A stretch of 64,000 nucleotides of DNA. Source: Cellvibrionaceae bacterium. GTDB lineage: Bacteria; Pseudomonadota; Gammaproteobacteria; Pseudomonadales; Cellvibrionaceae. The stretch is taken from NCBI GenBank assembly GCA_025800365.1, contig JAOXRT010000163.1:1-64000 (forward strand). Direction: 5' to 3'. A program made the position numbers and the translations under genes. Positions within the stretch are counted from its first letter, which is position 1, and each line of letters begins with the position of its first letter. Below the pieces are notes generated by a model that did no database searches, was not told the origin of the DNA, and saw nothing but the letters and a program-made list of their open reading frames with translations. Shown one piece after another: positions 10,178-20,627 of this stretch.

Positions 10178-10407
10178 TTGAACAAATCACTTTTGCCGCT
10201 TTCTTCTGCAGCATTCGACTTGCCCATTTTTTCTTCTTCACATTTGCTTTCGTCGCCACCGCAAATGTCACATACATAATTAGGATCTTTCAGTGCATCA
10301 CCGACGCCGCCACAAGAGCCTGAAATCGGCTTACGGCCCATTAGGACACCTACGGACATCATCACAACCAATAAGGTAATGACTCCAAACGCGACTACAT
10401 AAATCAT
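10159..10407 (-). CDS. nqrM: Na+-NQR maturation protein NqrM
   Basis: An 82-residue protein with one N-terminal transmembrane helix followed by a short cysteine cluster (SGSCGGVGDA and YVCDICGGDESKC), the layout of NqrM (formerly DUF539). NqrM is needed to assemble Na+-NQR, probably by delivering iron to the cysteine-ligated Fe site between NqrD and NqrE. GAGGTGAACC directly precedes the ATG. It is the last gene of nqrABCDEF-apbE-nqrM. The charged C-terminal tail (residues ~55-82) looks disordered. Confidence 0.92.
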   Translation of the reverse strand: MIYVVAFGVITLLVVMMSVGVLMGRKPISGSCGGVGDALKDPNYVCDICGGDESKCEEEKMGKSNAAEESGKSDLFNDAMKK

Positions 10408-10466
10408 GGTTCACCTCACCCCTATTAGGGTCAATCGTCTATCCCATCATAAGATGGGTTTTTACG

Positions 10467-11552
10467 CTATTGGACATAGGTCGCAAAAGCGCTGGAATAC
10501 TTCTCTTTAAAGCCACTATTGGTTTTTACCAACATAAAAACCGCCAAGTTTTCTTGTTCCGCTAAAGCCATGCCTTGTTCAGGCCCAGCGACGGTTATCA
10601 CTGTGGCCCAAGCATCGGCCTCGGCTGAACTTGGTGCTAGAACAGTCACTGACGCCAAAGCGTGTGTTATCGGGCGCCCCGTTCTAGGATCAATAGTATG
10701 GGAGTAGCGTACACCCTCTTTCTCAAAGTAATTGCGATAATCACCCGAGGTGGCAACGCCTTTATCGCTCACAGCAATCAAACGCTGCATGCTTTGACCT
10801 GCCAAGCTACTGCTGGGCTTTTCTACCGCAATTTTCCATGGTGTGCCACGGTGACTCATGCCTTTTAGCATTAGCTCGCCGCCCACTTCCACTAGATAAT
10901 TAAACGCACCGCAGCTCTCAAGGGCCTCAGCAACTTTATCTGCCCCATAACCTTTGGCTACAGCGGATAAATTGAGTTCAACCGCTTTACCTTTTTTAAG
11001 ACTTGAGCCACTTATTTCTAAACTATCACCGCCGCTCAAAGCCATAGCATCAGCGATTTGCTCTTGACTGGGAACAGCATCTTCTGGAGAAGATTTTGGT
11101 CCAAAACCCCAAAGGTTAACTAAAGGGCCAATAGTAATATCGAAAGCACCGTCACTGAGCTTATAGAGCCGCTCACTTAGGCGTAAGACCTTTTCCATAT
11201 CAGCTGAAAGCTGGGCGCTCTCACCGGCAGCCATTGCACTCAACTTACTGAGTTCACTATCCGCTATATAGTGTGACATCTGTTGATTAGTCAGCGCCAA
11301 GCTATTTTCAATACGCTTTGCAATTTCAGCCTGATCACAACTGAAACTTTCATTAAGCTCCCCATTTGGAGGTACTACTTTTGGGGGCACTACCGCAACA
11401 TTGTATTGCGTCCCCATGGTGGGGCCACTAAAGCGCCAGGGCTCTACTTTTTTGCTGCAGCCTGATAAAAAAACGGCCGTACCTAAACAGAAGAAGGCCA
11501 GCAATGCTGGCCTCTTCCTATAGGCAGTTACCACTTTGGATAATGCCTTCAT
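10467..11552 (-). CDS. apbE: FAD:protein FMN transferase
   Basis: ApbE-family flavinyltransferase, 361 residues, with a lipoprotein signal (AVFLSGC lipobox at about 26-32), so it acts on the periplasmic side. It attaches FMN by phosphoester bonds to threonines of NqrB and NqrC. Family blocks are visible: GPTMGTQYNV, DGAFDITIGPLVNLWGFGP, the AVAKGYGADKVAEAL block, and SHTIDPRTGRPI near the C terminus. It starts 3 nt after nqrF, so it belongs to the operon of its two substrates. Confidence 0.95.
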   Translation of the reverse strand: MKALSKVVTAYRKRPALLAFFCLGTAVFLSGCSKKVEPWRFSGPTMGTQYNVAVVPPKVVPPNGELNESFSCDQAEIAKRIENSLALTNQQMSHYIADSELSKLSAMAAGESAQLSADMEKVLRLSERLYKLSDGAFDITIGPLVNLWGFGPKSSPEDAVPSQEQIADAMALSGGDSLEISGSSLKKGKAVELNLSAVAKGYGADKVAEALESCGAFNYLVEVGGELMLKGMSHRGTPWKIAVEKPSSSLAGQSMQRLIAVSDKGVATSGDYRNYFEKEGVRYSHTIDPRTGRPITHALASVTVLAPSSAEADAWATVITVAGPEQGMALAEQENLAVFMLVKTNSGFKEKYSSAFATYVQ

Positions 11553-11555
11553 TGA

Positions 11556-12779
11556 TTAACCACCGAAGTCATCAAGCAAGATGTTTTCATCCTCTACGCC
11601 CAAATCTTTCAACATGGCAATCACAGCCGCATTCATCATTGGAGGCCCACACATGTAGTACTCACAATCTTCAGGCGCTGGGTGATCCTTCAAATACTGC
11701 TCATAAAGCACATTGTGGATAAAGCCTGTTAGGCCATCCCAGTTGTCTTCTGGCTGAGGATCAGATAAAGCAACATGCCATTCAAAGTTGTCGTTTTCAC
11801 GAGCCAGCATGTCGTACTCATCGTCGTAGAACATCTCACGCAGTGAACGAGCACCGTACCAGAAGCTCATCTTACGCTTAGACTTCAAGCGCTTAAGCTG
11901 ATCGAAAATATGTGAACGCATTGGCGCCATACCGGCACCACCACCAATGAATACCATTTCGTTATCGGTATCTTTCGCGAAGAACTCACCAAATGGACCG
12001 TATACAGTAATAGTATCGCCTGGCTTCAAACTAAACACATAAGAAGACATCTGACCTGGCGGTAAGCCTTCGGTACGTGGTGGCGGAGTTGCAATACGGA
12101 TATTGAACTTCACGACACCCTTCTCTTCTGGGTAGTTAGCCATTGAGTAAGCACGGATAACCGGCTCATCAACTTTTGACTCTAAATTGAAGAAACCAAA
12201 GTGCTCCCAGTCGCCGCGGTACTCATCTTCGATATCGAAGTCAGAGAATTTAACGTGATGTGGAGGGCATTCAAGCTGAACGTAACCACCAGCGCGGAAG
12301 TCTACGTTTTCACCTTCAGGCAGCTTCAAGGTCAACTCTTTAATGAAGGTCGCCATATTCGGGTTAGATTCAACAGTACATTCCCACTGCTTCACACCGA
12401 ATACATCTTCAGGCACTTCAATAACCATGTCCTGCTTTACTGGAGTCTGACAAGACAGACGCCAGCCTTCAGCGGCATCGCGCTTAGTGAAGTGTGACTC
12501 TTCGGTTGGCAGCATAGAGCCACCACCGGAGTTCACTACACACTTACACTGTGCACAGGTACCACCGCCACCACAAGCAGAAGGCAAGAACAAACCGTTA
12601 CCTGCCAAGGTTTGTAGCAATTTGCCACCGGCTGGTACGGTTAGGGTTTTCTCACCGTTGATTTCAATATTTACATCGCCGGAATTAACCAGCTTAGCGC
12701 GGGCGCCAAGAATGATGAACACTAGCGCGATTACAATCACAGTGAACATCACAACGCCAAGTATAATAGTTAGATTCAT
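11556..12779 (-). CDS. nqrF: Na+-NQR subunit F (NADH dehydrogenase module)
   Basis: The 407-residue electron-entry subunit: one N-terminal membrane helix (about residues 3-25), a [2Fe-2S] ferredoxin domain with the motif [12 protein letters not shown] plus a distal SCQTPV cysteine, an FAD domain ([11 protein letters not shown]) and an NADH domain ([15 protein letters not shown]). It oxidises NADH and feeds electrons through the 2Fe-2S centre to the membrane subunits. GGAG precedes the ATG. The length is normal and the cofactor motifs are intact. Confidence 0.97.
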   Translation of the reverse strand: MNLTIILGVVMFTVIVIALVFIILGARAKLVNSGDVNIEINGEKTLTVPAGGKLLQTLAGNGLFLPSACGGGGTCAQCKCVVNSGGGSMLPTEESHFTKRDAAEGWRLSCQTPVKQDMVIEVPEDVFGVKQWECTVESNPNMATFIKELTLKLPEGENVDFRAGGYVQLECPPHHVKFSDFDIEDEYRGDWEHFGFFNLESKVDEPVIRAYSMANYPEEKGVVKFNIRIATPPPRTEGLPPGQMSSYVFSLKPGDTITVYGPFGEFFAKDTDNEMVFIGGGAGMAPMRSHIFDQLKRLKSKRKMSFWYGARSLREMFYDDEYDMLARENDNFEWHVALSDPQPEDNWDGLTGFIHNVLYEQYLKDHPAPEDCEYYMCGPPMMNAAVIAMLKDLGVEDENILLDDFGG

Positions 12780-12791
12780 ACTGGCTACTCC

Positions 12792-13406
12792 TTACAGGCT
12801 GATACCGCCGAAGGACATAAAGCCCAACGACATCAAGCCAACAGTGATAAAGGTAATACCCAAGCCCTGCAGGCCATCGGGTACGTCGGAGTATTTCATC
12901 TTCTCGCGGATGCCAGCCAAAGCTGCAATAGCCAAAGCCCAACCCACACCAGAACCTACGCCGAACACTACAGACTCGCTGAAGTTGTAGCTACGCTCTA
13001 CCATGTACAGGTTTGCACCCATGATGGCACAGTTCACGGTAATCAACGGCAGGAATACACCCAGGGCGTTGTATAGAGCTGGGAAGAATTTATCCAAGAC
13101 CATCTCTAGAATCTGAACCATCGCCGCGATCACACCAATAAAGGTAATCAAGCTTAGGAAGTTCAAATCAACAGAGGCGTAGTCTTCACCCAACCAAGAC
13201 AAGCCACCTTCAGACAGCAAGTAGGTGTACAAGACATTGTTGACTGGTACGGTAATAGCCAATACCACGATAACCGCAACGCCAAGACCAATAGCCGCTT
13301 CTACTTTCTTAGAGATCGCCAAGAAAGTACACATTCCCAAGAATGCCGCCAAGGCCATGTTCTCGATAAAAATCGAGCGAACAAACAAACTAATAAAATG
13401 TTCCAT
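12792..13406 (-). CDS. nqrE: Na+-NQR subunit E
   Basis: A 204-residue integral membrane protein with six predicted helices, homologous to NqrD in inverted topology. It contains [13 protein letters not shown] in its first helix region and the [13 protein letters not shown] cysteine motif. Together with NqrD it holds an intramembrane iron centre through conserved cysteines. It starts 2 nt after nqrD and ends 12 nt before nqrF. Confidence 0.96.
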   Translation of the reverse strand: MEHFISLFVRSIFIENMALAAFLGMCTFLAISKKVEAAIGLGVAVIVVLAITVPVNNVLYTYLLSEGGLSWLGEDYASVDLNFLSLITFIGVIAAMVQILEMVLDKFFPALYNALGVFLPLITVNCAIMGANLYMVERSYNFSESVVFGVGSGVGWALAIAALAGIREKMKYSDVPDGLQGLGITFITVGLMSLGFMSFGGISL

Positions 13407-13408
13407 GA

Positions 13409-14065
13409 TTAGGCCTCCGCTGGCTTCGTATTAGGCGAAATCTTGAAATCTGGCTCTTCGACCTGCGCTTTATCGTATGCGCGGATACCCCAGATGATTA
13501 GGCCAATAATGAAGAATGAAGACGGCGGTAATAGCAGTAGACCGTTAGAAACGTACCAGCCACCTTCGGTAGCCAATGGCAAAATTTCATAGCCTAGTAA
13601 CTTACCCGCACCGAATAGCTCACGTGGAATCGCAATGGCAATCAATAGAGCTGAGTAGCCCAAGCCATTACCGATACCATCTAGCAAGCTTGCACCCGGG
13701 CCATTTTTCATGGCGAAGGCTTCAGCGCGACCCATCACGATACAGTTGGTAATAATCAAACCAACGAATACTGAAAGCTGCTTAGATACATCATAAGCCA
13801 CCGCCTTCAATACCTGATCAACCACGATCACCAAAGAGGCAATAATGGTCATCTGCACGATAATACGAATGTTGTTTGGAATGTGGTTACGCACCAAAGA
13901 CACAAACAAGTTAGAGAACGCTGTTACTGTGGTTAAAGCCACACACATAACCAGCGTTACTTTCAAACTACCCGTAACCGCCAATGCTGAACAGATACCC
14001 AAGATCTGTAGAGCAATAGGGTTATTCTGGATAATTGGGGTAACTAAAAGCTCTTTTGCTTTCAT
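13409..14065 (-). CDS. nqrD: Na+-NQR subunit D
   Basis: A 218-residue integral membrane subunit with six predicted helices. The [20 protein letters not shown] start and the [18 protein letters not shown] cysteine motif mark NqrD, and the latter corresponds to NqrE's VNCAIMGAN motif, expected for the NqrD/E pair holding the Fe site. It sits 3 nt from nqrC and 2 nt from nqrE, so the operon is tightly packed. Confidence 0.96.
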   Translation of the reverse strand: MKAKELLVTPIIQNNPIALQILGICSALAVTGSLKVTLVMCVALTTVTAFSNLFVSLVRNHIPNNIRIIVQMTIIASLVIVVDQVLKAVAYDVSKQLSVFVGLIITNCIVMGRAEAFAMKNGPGASLLDGIGNGLGYSALLIAIAIPRELFGAGKLLGYEILPLATEGGWYVSNGLLLLPPSSFFIIGLIIWGIRAYDKAQVEEPDFKISPNTKPAEA

Positions 14066-14068
14066 GGC

Positions 14069-14854
14069 TTAGGCCTCCCCTTTTTGCAAATTGTTTAACA
14101 GCGGACGGTAACCGTTCTCACCCAACCAGTAGCGGTATAGATTTTCCAAACCGCGAGTGGTTAGAGTTGCACCTGATAGGCCATCGATTTCGTGCTTAGA
14201 ATCTTTAGGCGCTTTACCCTTTAAGATTCGAACAGCAACGTCACCATTGGCAGAGTACATCTCTTTGCCAACCCAAATGGCTTTCCACAATGGGTTATCA
14301 ACTTCACCACCTAGCCCTGGAGTTTCTTTGTGATCGTAGAAACCGGTACCAACCACAGTGTTTAGATCAGAACCCAATGCCATAAAGCCGTATAGCTGGC
14401 CCCAAAGACCGTAGCCTTTTACCGGCAAAACGATGGTTTCTAAGCTACCACTGTCATTGTTGATCAAGTAAACCTTGGCGTATTTTTCTTTGCGCAAGAT
14501 TTTCGCAGGATCATTGGCCGCTGTAAGAGTTTCAGAAAGCGCAGGATCTTTTGCCGCTTTGTTTTGGTCGTAAGCATCGATAGACACAATGCCGTCAACG
14601 TCTTCAGCGCTAACAAATTTACCCGTGCTCAAATCAACAAGCTTAGGCGTTACCTTCTTCATCAACTCATTTACATCAGCGCCATCAGTCATCAGGCCAG
14701 CTGCTGCAAGAATGTTTTTGTTGAAGTCTAATTTCTTATTGGCGTCCTGAGCTGGCTTCAGTACTACCGCCGCTGTTGATACAACGATGGAGCAAACAAT
14801 ACACAGGGACAGTGCAACAATAAGCGTCTTCTTAATAGTATCGTTATTAGCCAC
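14069..14854 (-). CDS. nqrC: Na+-NQR subunit C
   Basis: A 261-residue subunit with one N-terminal membrane helix ([19 protein letters not shown]) and a periplasmic FMN domain. The flavinylation motif near the C terminus reads [12 protein letters not shown], with the acceptor Thr in SGATLT modified by ApbE. The frame extends back to 14890, but a GTG at 14854 preceded by AGAGGAG about 9 nt upstream gives the usual NqrC N terminus ([10 protein letters not shown]) and overlaps nqrB by 8 nt (GTGGCTAA). This start is preferred. Confidence 0.95.
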   Translation of the reverse strand: MANNDTIKKTLIVALSLCIVCSIVVSTAAVVLKPAQDANKKLDFNKNILAAAGLMTDGADVNELMKKVTPKLVDLSTGKFVSAEDVDGIVSIDAYDQNKAAKDPALSETLTAANDPAKILRKEKYAKVYLINNDSGSLETIVLPVKGYGLWGQLYGFMALGSDLNTVVGTGFYDHKETPGLGGEVDNPLWKAIWVGKEMYSANGDVAVRILKGKAPKDSKHEIDGLSGATLTTRGLENLYRYWLGENGYRPLLNNLQKGEA

Positions 14855-16046
14855 GAGCCAATCTCCTCTTAACATTAGCCTGCACCACAAAGTGGTCGAT
14901 CAGCGGAGCAAACAAGTTGGAGAACAGGATGGCCAACATCATGCCTTCTGGGAAAGCTGGGTTTGCCACACGAATCAAAATCACCATGATGCCGATCAGG
15001 GCACCAAACACCCACTTACCGGTGTTGGTCATCGAAGCTGATACTGGGTCGGTTGCCATAAAGAACAAACCGAAGGCGAAGCCACCCACAACAACATGCC
15101 AGTGCCAAGGCACATTCATCATTTGATTAGTTTCAGAACCAATCGCGTTGAACAAGGTAGTCATCAAGAAGGAGCCGATCAAGACACCTGCCACAATGCG
15201 CCAAGCCGCAATGCGCATAACTAGCAATGCACCACCGCCGATGATCAAGGCTAAGGTAGAAGTTTCACCGATAGAACCTTGCATTTTACCTAGGAAGGCA
15301 TCAGTCCAGCTCAAACCGTTGTTCACAACGGTCTCAACACCACCACTGGCCAATACAGACAATGCTGTTGCACCGGTGTAACCATCAACCGCTGTCCATA
15401 CTGCATCGCCCGACATATAAGATGGGTAGGCGAAGAATAGGAATGCACGACCGGCCAAGGCTGGGTTCAAGAAGTTCTTACCCGTACCACCGAAGACTTC
15501 TTTGGCAATCACAACACCGAAGCTAATACCTAGGGCCGCTTGCCATAAAGGAAGATCTGGAGGACAGGTTAAAGAGAAGAGTACCGAGGTTACGAAGAAG
15601 CCTTCGTTTACTTCATGTTTACGTACCGTCGCAAATAATACTTCCCAGAAACCACCTACCGCAAATACGGTCATGTAGATCGGTAAGTAGTAGGCCGCAC
15701 CGTGTACTAGGTTATCCCAAATGCTCGCCGCATCATGACCGGCAAATAGCGCGATCAAAGCACCACGCCAGCCCTCAACTTGGGTAATACCCATGTCGGC
15801 CATAACAGTGTTCGCTTGGAAACCTACGTTGTACATGCCCCAAAACATTGCTGGGAAAGTACAAATCCACACCGTGATCATAATACGCTTTAGATCGATA
15901 TGATCGCGTACGTGAGCCGTGGTTTTGGTTACATCTTTTGGTTTAAAGAAACCGGTATCAACGGCTTCCCAGAGGGCATACCATTTTTCGTGCTTGCCAC
16001 CCGGGTGCACATGGGGGGACATGCTGTCTAATAGCTTTTTCAACAT
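14847..16046 (-). CDS. nqrB: Na+-NQR subunit B
   Basis: A 399-residue polytopic membrane subunit that carries covalent FMN and riboflavin and forms the Na+ pathway. The flavinylation site is in [12 protein letters not shown] (acceptor Thr), matching ApbE specificity. The start [20 protein letters not shown] is typical. Its 3' end overlaps the nqrC start by 8 nt, suggesting translational coupling. It starts 2 nt after nqrA. Confidence 0.97.
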   Translation of the reverse strand: MLKKLLDSMSPHVHPGGKHEKWYALWEAVDTGFFKPKDVTKTTAHVRDHIDLKRIMITVWICTFPAMFWGMYNVGFQANTVMADMGITQVEGWRGALIALFAGHDAASIWDNLVHGAAYYLPIYMTVFAVGGFWEVLFATVRKHEVNEGFFVTSVLFSLTCPPDLPLWQAALGISFGVVIAKEVFGGTGKNFLNPALAGRAFLFFAYPSYMSGDAVWTAVDGYTGATALSVLASGGVETVVNNGLSWTDAFLGKMQGSIGETSTLALIIGGGALLVMRIAAWRIVAGVLIGSFLMTTLFNAIGSETNQMMNVPWHWHVVVGGFAFGLFFMATDPVSASMTNTGKWVFGALIGIMVILIRVANPAFPEGMMLAILFSNLFAPLIDHFVVQANVKRRLARG

Positions 16047-16048
16047 AC

Positions 16049-17395
16049 TTAACCCTCCTTCTCAATACGCGTTAAGTTGTCACGCAAGATGGGGCCGTAC
16101 TCGTATTTACCTGGGCACACATAGGTACACAAGGCCAAGTCTTCCTCATCCAGCTCCAAAGCGCCCAGTTTTTGCGCCATATCGGTGTCGCCCACAATCA
16201 GGGCACGCAGTAACTGAGTTGGCAAGATGTCCAATGGCATGATGTTCTCATAAGCACCTACTGGCACCATAGCTCGCTCAGAACCATTGGCCGAAGTGTT
16301 GAAGTTGAACAACTTACCCTTCATTAGGCTGGAGATATAAATCGCCAAGCTAGAGTGTTTATTAACACCTGCACGTAAGTAGTGTAGGAACTCACGCTCG
16401 CTCTCACCTTCTTCCAATACCGCCACCTGATTGGCGTAGCGGCCTAGGTACGCAAAAGCACCGCTGGCTTTACGGCCACCGAAAACACCGCCAGAGATCA
16501 CACGCTGCTCGCCGGCTTTTAGCTGACCAGCCGTTAGCTCATCAGTGTTAGCACCTAAGCGAGTACGAATCAGGCGAGGCTGCTCAACACTAGGGCCGGC
16601 CAAGGCGATCACACGATCAGTGCTGATCTGGCCTGAGGTGAATAATTTACCAATCGCAACCACATCCTGGTAGCCCACAGTCCACACAGTCTTGGTGGCG
16701 CTTACAGGGTCTAGGAAATGAATATGAGTACCGGCGTTACCGGCTGGGTGAACACCTGAGAACTCGTGACTCTCAACGCGGCTGCTGTTACCGGTTAGCA
16801 CATCTGCACCAGAAGCCTTACAAACGTAAACCTTGCCAGTCGTCAAACGTGATAGCACGGTCAAACCGTTCACGAAATCGTCACGCTGGGAGCGGATAAT
16901 CACCTCAGGGTTAGCCGACAATGGAGAAGTATCCATGGCGGTAACAAAGATGGAGTTCGGTGCGCTGTCTAGTGCCGGTACTTTACTGTACGGACGAGTG
17001 CGCAACGCCACCCAAAGACCACTGTTGTTCAGGTTATCTTTCACCTGCTCTTCAGTTAACGAAGACAATTGCTCAACGCTGTAGCTGGCGAAGCTTTCTG
17101 CTTCATCGCCTTCTACATCGATCACAACCGACTGCAACACACGCTTAGCACCGCGATTAATCGCGGCTACGGTGCCGGCAGCGGGTGCAGTGTAGCGCAC
17201 GCCTTCGGTCTTTTTATCGGTGAATAACAGCTGCCCAAGCTTCACTTTGTCGCCTACGGATACCGCCATGGTAGGTTTCATACCATGGTAGTCAGGTCCA
17301 ACAACGGCGACAGAGCGAATAGACGGACCATCATGGATGGTCTGCTCGGGAGCCCCAGTTATGGGTAGATCGAGTCCCCGACGGATATTTATCAT
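16049..17395 (-). CDS. nqrA: Na+-NQR subunit A
   Basis: A 448-residue cytosolic-face subunit implicated in quinone binding, first gene of the operon. The family start [16 protein letters not shown] begins at the ATG at 17395. The frame is open from a GTG at 17413, but that would add six residues atypical for NqrA. The C-terminal [16 protein letters not shown] block is present. The operon promoter should lie in the long non-coding stretch upstream. Confidence 0.96.
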   Translation of the reverse strand: MINIRRGLDLPITGAPEQTIHDGPSIRSVAVVGPDYHGMKPTMAVSVGDKVKLGQLLFTDKKTEGVRYTAPAAGTVAAINRGAKRVLQSVVIDVEGDEAESFASYSVEQLSSLTEEQVKDNLNNSGLWVALRTRPYSKVPALDSAPNSIFVTAMDTSPLSANPEVIIRSQRDDFVNGLTVLSRLTTGKVYVCKASGADVLTGNSSRVESHEFSGVHPAGNAGTHIHFLDPVSATKTVWTVGYQDVVAIGKLFTSGQISTDRVIALAGPSVEQPRLIRTRLGANTDELTAGQLKAGEQRVISGGVFGGRKASGAFAYLGRYANQVAVLEEGESEREFLHYLRAGVNKHSSLAIYISSLMKGKLFNFNTSANGSERAMVPVGAYENIMPLDILPTQLLRALIVGDTDMAQKLGALELDEEDLALCTYVCPGKYEYGPILRDNLTRIEKEG

Positions 17396-18906
17396 ACGTC
17401 TCTGCCTAATCACTTAAAAGAAAAGTGGATAGACCAGATTGTCTTACGCCCCGCCTTGTAAGCGGCGACTGCAAACCAGTCCATGTATTCTGTGCCGAGC
17501 ACCCGTACAGTGCTGCGGCATACGGTCAGCCTCTTGGGCAAACCCGCGGCAGGCGTATTGAGACAGAAGCCCTGCTTCCTTTATATAAGGTAAGCACGGC
17601 TAGCCAGAGGCTAATATGACATCAAACGGCTGCTGCTCTAAATTCGTACAACAATAAGCAGGCACTAGCCTTAGCTTATTTAGGCGACTTTTTGCTTTTC
17701 TTATCGCCCTATCTTTATCTTGTTATTCTCGTGATTCTTTAATGGTGACCATGGAACCAATTAAAGCGTTACATCGTCTTATTTAAGGTCACTGGCACCT
17801 TTGAGCTTACCGGCACCGCTTAGGGTTCCATCTTAGGATTTCATCCTAATTGCAGGCTGACTCCCACAGCATTGCAAAATGAATCCTTACCAGTTTAGTA
17901 GAAACCTCATATTTCGCACGAGACGCCGAAAAATCCGCCAATTTGACACCTAAAACATTATTTTTAGGATTAAGCTTCTGATTTCACGGCGAGTTTTAGC
18001 CGCATAGAACTAAAACGGCGCAATTATAAAGATGCCACGACTAGCTTGCCAGCATAAGCGCAAAGTTTTCGCCTTTTTTTGCATAGAAATAGAGGGGATA
18101 TCTTGAAAAAGTCAAAATAACGCCAAAGTGATCAATTGATATACAACACAATATGTAGCAGCCCCTCCATTCAGCATCTTTGGCGCTACCTTCACGATCT
18201 CTAAAACGGCAATGCGTGAGCTGACCGCACTTTAAGAATGCAGACTCAGCTCAACACAGAAATCACGCAGGTAAGATCGAAAGCCTCTTGGAACACAGCC
18301 CACAATTGACGCTTAGCTAGGCTAGATGTAGAACAGAACATCGGCCCCTACAAAAACGACCTCGCACTATGCAAAAACCTATAAGCTGCACGATGTAAGC
18401 CCCGCCTAGCGGCTTGTTAATCCCACAGCCCCATTAACTCCCACTACCCAAGCTCTCCAATTGCCACTTTTCTTTATAGGGGCTAGACCCAAAATCTCAT
18501 AATCTAGCAACGTGCAAAGGGCAGCTTTAAACTTAATTTCTACCTACTCTTAAACAGTCACTTTGCAATGTGCTAACAGCAACAAATTCACCCCTCCGTA
18601 ATGGCAAAGTAATTGCGATATTCCACAAGTAAAGTGGCCCCACTTGCTTCCGCAAATCTACCTTTTATATAAATACTGCTAGGCCTTTTGAAGACTTTTG
18701 GCTAGAATGCGAGCCATTAAAAATGACTCACACCGAAAGCAAAAGGATTTGGTGCTCGTGAAGCAATTTCAGACATTCCCTTTCTTCGACCGTTGTGTTT
18801 TTAACCCAGGCTATTAACCAGGCAGTCACCAAAGCTTCACAAACATTTGTTATTAACTTACTGAATAACTGAACCTACTATTGTATTAAGGGCACAAGGA
18901 TTAGGA
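17396..18906. other. 1.5 kb stretch without a convincing gene
   Basis: Between the divergent nqrA and the gtr-like cassette I found no tRNA and no ORF with a credible start and protein-like composition. It must hold both promoters. A small hairpin (TAGGAT TTC ATCCTA) lies near 17834-17848. The cassette's first gene is preceded by AAGGA 6 nt from its ATG. The stretch could be a decayed gene or hold an sRNA, but nothing visible proves either. Confidence 0.5.
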
Positions 18907-20253
18907 ATGCCGCAAAAATTCTTCCAATATACCACTGCGAAAATTCTTTTAATTTTATTAATTAGTTCTGCAATTCTTGCCCTGTGTATTGATTATGGTC
19001 TTCCTGGACACCTCAGCGTTGATTCCTTGGTCCAACTTTATGAAGGTGCCAATGGAAAATCTATTTCTTTTAATCCTCCATTAATGTCAATTCTACTAGG
19101 CGGCTTGCTCAAAATAGACTTGGATCCATCAATAAGCTTTGTTGTTATAGTATCGTTGTTTTACGCCCTAGCTGCCGCCCTTGTTCTTTCTCAAAGCACG
19201 TCATTGGTTCGGATTGTTTTAGCGGCTGTTTTACTGTGCAACCCTATTATCATTTTATACTCCGGAAATGTGTGGAAAGATGTCCTAATGGCGCATGCCG
19301 TCGCACTATCAGCGGGGCTAATTTTCTTTTCGCAGGGAAAGCGCTTTAAACATCAAATAATCATCGCTACCGCACTATTACTTTTGAGCACTCTAATTGT
19401 AGGGAGTCGACAACAAGGTCTTCTCTTCGCTCTTCTCGGCTCCATTGCTTTTTCACTGACTTTAAGCACTAGCCGTCCTAAACGCGCAATTATCGCAGCT
19501 GTACTATTTCTCTCGGCTATTTTTCTCAATAGCCTGATCACTTCAGATTTCGAAAACAACAAGACCATCTCGGGGTCTAAAGTAGGTTTAACTATTGCCA
19601 TCCGCTATGATCTCGCCGGCATGCTAGCGAATGGAGCAGACATTGATTTTCCAAACCCCACTATGAGTAAAGAGCTTTCTGGTGACGCTCAAGATTATAG
19701 TGCTCGACGCGTCGACACATTGCGAGGGCCAGCTAGGCAAATTTGGGGGAGCTCATTAGGTGAACTCAGCAAAATATGGTTCAAAGCTATCAAGGATAAC
19801 CCTTCTGCTTACTTCAACCACAGAATAAGCCACTTTAAATGGGTAATGGGGCTAGAAGAAGTAAAAAGATGCTTACCACACTATTTTGGTGTATCCGATT
19901 ATTTCCATGGCGGAGTTCAGCTCAATCTTACTCAAGAGCTGGGCCTACAGGAAAGAGTTGGCCTTGACTACAGCAAACACAAGAGCTTAGCTAAAAAAAT
20001 AATCGATACCACACTTTACCAACATTGGTTTTATCTATCAGTGCTTAGCTTTTTGACAATCGCTTTCGCCTTTATGCGTCAGTGGCCGGCTATGACACTG
20101 GCTTTGGCCGGAACAGGGTTTAGCCTCAGCTTCTTATTTGTCAGTATCGCCTGCGACTTTCGATATGTTTATTCATCGCTAGTACTTTGCAGTGTTCTAT
20201 CCACCTACTTCACTCTTAAAGTATGGAGGCGTAATGAAGCAACAACTTGCTGA
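18907..20253 (+). CDS. Polytopic GT-C-like membrane protein (gtr-type cassette)
   Basis: A 448-residue protein with about 10-12 hydrophobic helices and a hydrophilic loop in the second half (about 230-365). A short polar segment after the first helix (HLSVDSLVQLYEGANGK) and a GNVWKDVLMAHAVAL motif resemble large GT-C-fold glycosyltransferases, but I cannot name a family. It is followed, with a 20-nt overlap, by GtrA and then a GT2 enzyme, the composition of gtr clusters in which the third protein transfers a lipid-linked sugar to a surface polysaccharide. That role is inferred from context. Confidence 0.7.
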   Translation: MPQKFFQYTTAKILLILLISSAILALCIDYGLPGHLSVDSLVQLYEGANGKSISFNPPLMSILLGGLLKIDLDPSISFVVIVSLFYALAAALVLSQSTSLVRIVLAAVLLCNPIIILYSGNVWKDVLMAHAVALSAGLIFFSQGKRFKHQIIIATALLLLSTLIVGSRQQGLLFALLGSIAFSLTLSTSRPKRAIIAAVLFLSAIFLNSLITSDFENNKTISGSKVGLTIAIRYDLAGMLANGADIDFPNPTMSKELSGDAQDYSARRVDTLRGPARQIWGSSLGELSKIWFKAIKDNPSAYFNHRISHFKWVMGLEEVKRCLPHYFGVSDYFHGGVQLNLTQELGLQERVGLDYSKHKSLAKKIIDTTLYQHWFYLSVLSFLTIAFAFMRQWPAMTLALAGTGFSLSFLFVSIACDFRYVYSSLVLCSVLSTYFTLKVWRRNEATTC

Positions 20254-20623
20254 AGTAAACCGCTTCGCATTTAGCGGCCTCCTTGTCGCTGCGATCGACT
20301 TTATCACTTTTATAGCACTGCAATCAGCAGGTTTGGAGAGGGTGAAAGCTAATGGAATTGCAATGCTTGTCGGCTTTATAGCTGGTTTTTTTTTACATAA
20401 GAATTTCAGTTTTCGGCATCAAGGATCTGCAAGCTACAGCTTATGGCTCCGTTACTTCTTTGTATTTGTCGCCAATATTATTCTAGGTTCCGCATTAATG
20501 TATGCATCCAAGGCAATATACTTAGATGCACTTGTGGCAAAACTTCTAGTAATGGCTACCGTGGCCATATCTTCATTTTTACTAAGCAAACTCTTTGTCT
20601 TCAACACTCCACAAACGAGGTGA
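20234..20623 (+). CDS. GtrA-family membrane protein
   Basis: A 129-residue protein with four membrane helices and the GtrA pattern (EVNRFAFSGLLVAAIDFITF at the start, a GFFLHKNFSF turn mid-protein, ISSFLLSKLFVF at the end). GtrA proteins are thought to flip polyprenyl-phosphate sugars. The frame opens at 20192, but the ATG at 20234 has GGAGG 4 nt upstream and gives the family start. It overlaps the preceding gene by 20 nt and ends 4 nt before the GT2 gene, so the three are probably one transcript. Confidence 0.88.
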   Translation: MKQQLAEVNRFAFSGLLVAAIDFITFIALQSAGLERVKANGIAMLVGFIAGFFLHKNFSFRHQGSASYSLWLRYFFVFVANIILGSALMYASKAIYLDALVAKLLVMATVAISSFLLSKLFVFNTPQTR

Positions 20624-20627
20624 TTTT

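Noticed and set aside
10443-10463. Terminator between apbE and nqrM
   Set aside because: The hairpin CCCATC-ATAA-GATGGG has its T run on the plus strand only, so it would not stop the minus-strand operon.
17425-17619. Plus-strand 64-codon ORF upstream of nqrA
   Set aside because: No ribosome site, atypical composition, and position in the nqr promoter region.
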